Origin: Bacteroidota bacterium
GTDB lineage: Bacteria; Bacteroidota; Bacteroidia; Chitinophagales; Saprospiraceae
Direction of reading: 5' to 3'
Assembly: GCA_024277695.1 (NCBI GenBank)
Contig: JAJRUR010000250.1
Span: forward strand, 1-8,029
DNA: 8,029 bases
Shown here: piece after piece, positions 5,517-8,029 of the stretch
Position numbering within the stretch: position 1 is the stretch's first letter
How the letters are laid out: each line of letters opens with the position of its first letter
Notes under the pieces: generated by a model
Seen by the model: only the letters and a program-made list of their open reading frames with translations
Told to the model about the DNA's origin: nothing
Databases searched by the model: none
Translations under genes and position numbers: made by a program

Positions 5517-6449
5517 TTGGAAGCATCATTTTTTGATCAGTACAATTTAAAAAATCTAGCCAATCTCGAACTCTTGGCGCGTCAAGTCGTTGAGGGTTTT
5601 ATCATTGGTCTGCACCGTAGTCCTTTTCATGGATTTTCTGTAGAGTTTGCAGAGCATCGCATCTACAATCAAGGTGAACCTACCAAAAACATTGACTGGA
5701 AAGTTTTTGCACGGACAGACCGTCTTTATTCAAAGAGGTACGAGGAAGAAACCAATCTTCGGTGCCAGCTGGTCATAGACTGTTCGGGATCTATGTATTA
5801 TCCTGAAGGGCATATTGGCGGCACACAGATGATGAACAAGCTGGGATTTTCGGCTTTGGCAGCAGCCTCATTGATGAATTTGCTCAAAAAACAGCGTGAC
5901 GCTTTTGGATTGAGCCTTTTTAGTGATCACTTGGAAATACATACCCGAGCCAAAGGAAGTACTTCGCACTACCGTTTGCTCCTTCATCAGCTCGAGCAGC
6001 GCATCACCCAACCCAAACTCGGTGAAGATACCAATACTGCAGCTGTACTTCACGAAATCGCCGAGCGCATCCATCGACGGTCATTGGTCATATTGTTTTC
6101 TGATATGTTTGAGCAAGCCGATACGGACGAACTCTTTGATGCTCTACTCCATCTCAAGCATTCCAAGCATGAAGTTATTCTCTTTCACGTAGTAGAAAAA
6201 AACAAAGAACTGCTCTTTGACTTTGAGAGTCGGCCTTATCTTTTTGAAGATACCGAATCCGGTCAGAAAATTCGTCTTAATCCCAAAGATGTCAAGCAAG
6301 CCTATCTCAAGAAAGTCACCGAGCGTACTGAACGCATCAAACTCGAGTGCTTGCATCACCGAATCGACTATTACGAAGCTGATATACGTGCTGGATATAC
6401 GGACATTCTCAACCGTTTTTTGATCAAACGCTCTCGGATGAATATCTAA
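5517..6449 (+). CDS. DUF58 / von Willebrand A domain protein, TTG start
   Basis: This 310-residue protein is of the DUF58 family with a vWA fold. Residues 34-79 carry the family block (SPFHGFSVEFAEHR, then NIDWKVFARTDRLYSKRYEEET). The metal-ion adhesion site is intact: DCSGS at 88-92 (Asp88, Ser90, Ser92), Thr172 in GEDTNTAAVL, and Asp196 in LFSDMFE. There is no signal peptide or membrane span, so it is probably cytoplasmic. DUF58 proteins usually act with MoxR-type AAA+ ATPases as chaperone or metal-insertion systems, but no moxR is in this window and the role here is unassigned. The in-frame stop at 5499-5501 and the lack of any ATG before residue 93 force a non-ATG start. TTG at 5517 gives MEASFFDQYNL, which fits the N-terminus I recall for Bacteroidota homologues. 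Its stop lies 17 bases from that of the convergent DUF6702 gene. Confidence 0.9.
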   Translation: MEASFFDQYNLKNLANLELLARQVVEGFIIGLHRSPFHGFSVEFAEHRIYNQGEPTKNIDWKVFARTDRLYSKRYEEETNLRCQLVIDCSGSMYYPEGHIGGTQMMNKLGFSALAAASLMNLLKKQRDAFGLSLFSDHLEIHTRAKGSTSHYRLLLHQLEQRITQPKLGEDTNTAAVLHEIAERIHRRSLVILFSDMFEQADTDELFDALLHLKHSKHEVILFHVVEKNKELLFDFESRPYLFEDTESGQKIRLNPKDVKQAYLKKVTERTERIKLECLHHRIDYYEADIRAGYTDILNRFLIKRSRMNI

Positions 6450-6466
6450 AATAGGATCAATATAGT

Positions 6467-6961
6467 TTAACCGATATACATCTGTAGGATGCGCTTGTTA
6501 AAACTCATCGACTTTTTTTTCTTAGCACATCGATAGTGCAGCATATTGACTTGAGCGTCATAAGTAGAGATGAGGATGTCGTTTAGGATATGCAGTTGTT
6601 GACTACAGTCTGCCTGTCCTACCAGCTGATAGGATATGATAAGTGACTCGAGATTACCTGACCCTTCTTTCTTAAGTTCAAACTCCTTCATATCAGAAAA
6701 AGAGCTTATTTTAAAATGTGCTTTGATGTATTCTACTATTCGATGTTGAGCATTTTGGTCTATCCGGTCGAGCAAAAAAGCTTGGCCTTTCGATCCCAAA
6801 GCTTTTTCCATATCGTTGAGAAATATTCGATGTTCTATTTCCAGATGATCTGGGAGTACATGAACTTTGGTGACACTGAGGTAAAAACTATGCGGTAGTG
6901 AAGGCGCAAAACTGAGCCAAATGAGCAAACTGAGCCAAGCGGTTTTCTTACTAAAGACCAT
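6467..6961 (-). CDS. DUF6702-like secreted protein
   Basis: This 164-residue protein starts with a signal peptide (residues 1-23, basic MVFSKK then a hydrophobic stretch ending SFAPSLP) and a mature part beginning HSFYLSVTKV. The opening HSFYLSVT, the EIEHRIFLNDMEKAL segment (41-55) and the end (INVLHVxxxxKKKS-like, here VNMLHYRCAKKKKSMSF) resemble DUF6702, a small exported family of Bacteroidota with no established function. Two cysteines (Cys119, Cys145) could form a disulfide in the periplasm. The ATG lies inside the end of the M28 peptidase gene, overlapping it by 11 bases in another frame, which implies co-transcription and translational coupling. It may assist or accompany that peptidase, but this is inference from position only. 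The family assignment is from remembered sequence pattern. Confidence 0.7.
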   Translation of the reverse strand: MVFSKKTAWLSLLIWLSFAPSLPHSFYLSVTKVHVLPDHLEIEHRIFLNDMEKALGSKGQAFLLDRIDQNAQHRIVEYIKAHFKISSFSDMKEFELKKEGSGNLESLIISYQLVGQADCSQQLHILNDILISTYDAQVNMLHYRCAKKKKSMSFNKRILQMYIG

Positions 6962-8029
6962 ATTTATCGATCAGATATATCAGTCCGGCAAGTGAGGCGG
7001 TTCCCAGTTCGAGTTCACGTGGATGTACCATATCATAGTTATCTATCGTAGAGTGATGTACATCGAAATTGCGCTGCCCATCGGTGATCAGACCAATCGT
7101 AGGAGTGCCCATCGTCCTGTGGAGAGGTCCGATGTCTGCTCCTCCGCCACCCTGGGCTATATAGCTGATAGTTCGGGGGCTGAAAAGTGGTAGCCAAGAT
7201 CTAAGTTTTGCCAGTTGGGCACTATCTACCGTAGCGCCAAACCCTCGAGGCGAGAATCCTCCCATATCGCTTTCGATAGCTACGATGTGATGCTCTTTAT
7301 TAGCTTGCGCCAATTCGGCATATTTTTTTCCACCTCGGAGTCCATTTTCTTCATTGATAAACATCACAAAACGGATAGTACGCTTTGGTTTGATATTCAA
7401 TTGTTTGAAGAGGTACAAGACTCCCGCTGCATGCATGCAACCCGCGCCGTCATCATGCGCTCCTTGGGCAATGTCCCAACTGTCCATATGACCACCGACT
7501 ACAATGATCTCATCGGGATATTCGGTACCTATCAACTCTCCTACTACATTATAAGAATCAGCATCCGGATACCATTTGCTGTTTATTTTCATAAAAAACT
7601 CGAGATCAGGATGCATTTTGAGCTGTGCACTGAGTTGATCAGCTGCTGAAACGCTCAATGCCAAAGAAGGAATTTTGGGAATACCTTCTTCGTAGATCAT
7701 CACGCCGGTATGCGGATGATCATCGTCAGCCGACGATACAGATCTGATAATACAAGCTACTGCTCCAAGAGCAGCCGCCTTGGAAGTGCCACGTACTCTT
7801 TGTCCTACGCGCTGCCCATAGCCAGCTCCGGTGGATATATTGGATTGGTCATATTTTCCGTTGATAAAGAGCATCTTGCCTCTGACATCCTCCGGAGTCA
7901 ACTCATCCATCGACTCCAAGCCGTCTATTTCGATGACCTTGCTCGTAAGTCCTGATTTGGGAGTAGCTATCGAACCTCCATTTGCTACAGCTGACAAGTT
8001 TATCGATCGATTATCCAATAAAATCATAG
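6951..8029 (-). CDS. M28 zinc metallopeptidase with PA domain, 5' partial
   Basis: The frame runs off the right edge: the first visible codon is ATG at 8027, but this Met is probably internal, since the family normally has a signal peptide and about 100 residues before this point. 358 residues are visible. Visible residues about 40-140 form a PA domain (RGKMLFINGKYD; IPKIPSLALSVSAADQL). The M28 catalytic domain follows, with the complete two-zinc site: HMD (His180, Asp182), HDDGAG (Asp192), NEENG (catalytic Glu226, ligand Glu227), ESDMGG (Asp254), and HHSTID (His324 or His325). The architecture resembles carboxypeptidase Q (plasma glutamate carboxypeptidase)-type enzymes, exported exopeptidases releasing terminal amino acids from peptides. 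Substrate preference cannot be read from sequence. It overlaps the downstream DUF6702 gene by 11 bases. Confidence 0.93.
   Translation of the reverse strand, partial: MILLDNRSINLSAVANGGSIATPKSGLTSKVIEIDGLESMDELTPEDVRGKMLFINGKYDQSNISTGAGYGQRVGQRVRGTSKAAALGAVACIIRSVSSADDDHPHTGVMIYEEGIPKIPSLALSVSAADQLSAQLKMHPDLEFFMKINSKWYPDADSYNVVGELIGTEYPDEIIVVGGHMDSWDIAQGAHDDGAGCMHAAGVLYLFKQLNIKPKRTIRFVMFINEENGLRGGKKYAELAQANKEHHIVAIESDMGGFSPRGFGATVDSAQLAKLRSWLPLFSPRTISYIAQGGGGADIGPLHRTMGTPTIGLITDGQRNFDVHHSTIDNYDMVHPRELELGTASLAGLIYLIDKYGL

Noticed and set aside
7215..7649. A 144-codon plus-strand frame
   Set aside because: It is antisense to the M28 catalytic domain, where the minus-strand frame carries all zinc ligands. 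There are no recognisable motifs.
1..8029. Defence island, CRISPR, toxin-antitoxin, biosynthetic cluster or secretion system
   Set aside because: All recognisable genes are housekeeping or envelope types. No regularly spaced repeats, nuclease, helicase or toxin-like pairs were seen.

Overview
The window looks like chromosomal DNA from a member of the Bacteroidota, possibly a Saprospiraceae-type bacterium. This rests on the family content (DUF3810, DUF6702, a short-form MiaE, a stand-alone DUF58 protein), the AT-rich leaders without clear Shine-Dalgarno sites, and promoter-like boxes of the TAnnTTTG type. The genus assignment is an inference from gene content; no rRNA gene is present. I see no insertion sequence, CRISPR array, phage gene or attachment site.

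Layout. (1) 1-1515, minus: the N-terminal 505 codons of a secreted, very long coiled-coil protein whose C-terminus lies beyond the left edge. (2) 1731-2455, plus: a 43-residue basic single-span membrane protein, then the tRNA hydroxylase MiaE 8 bases later. (3) 2460-3776, minus: a membrane-anchored M19 dipeptidase that runs tail to tail into miaE (4 bases apart). Directly in front of it is a tRNA-Arg(UCU) gene with a good promoter candidate. (4) 3847-4893, minus: a DUF3810 membrane protein with an HELAH zinc motif. (5) 5022-5399, plus: thioredoxin followed by a clear intrinsic terminator. (6) 5517-6449, plus: a DUF58/von Willebrand A protein starting at TTG. (7) 6467-8029, minus: an M28 metallopeptidase with PA domain (N-terminus beyond the right edge) that overlaps a downstream DUF6702 protein by 11 bases.

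How the genes fit together. This is mostly housekeeping and cell-envelope content: tRNA modification and a tRNA, redox maintenance, and three zinc-peptidase-like envelope proteins (M19, DUF3810, M28). The apparent transcription units are smORF-miaE, tRNA-Arg with the M19 gene, and M28-DUF6702. DUF3810, trxA and DUF58 look monocistronic, and the coiled-coil gene's downstream partner is off-window. I did not find a convincing new multi-gene system. The least explained items are the coiled-coil protein, the 43-residue membrane protein next to miaE, the tRNA-mRNA arrangement, and a 20-codon frame coupled to the DUF3810 stop. No gene-free stretch exceeds 300 bases; the longest is 1516-1730.
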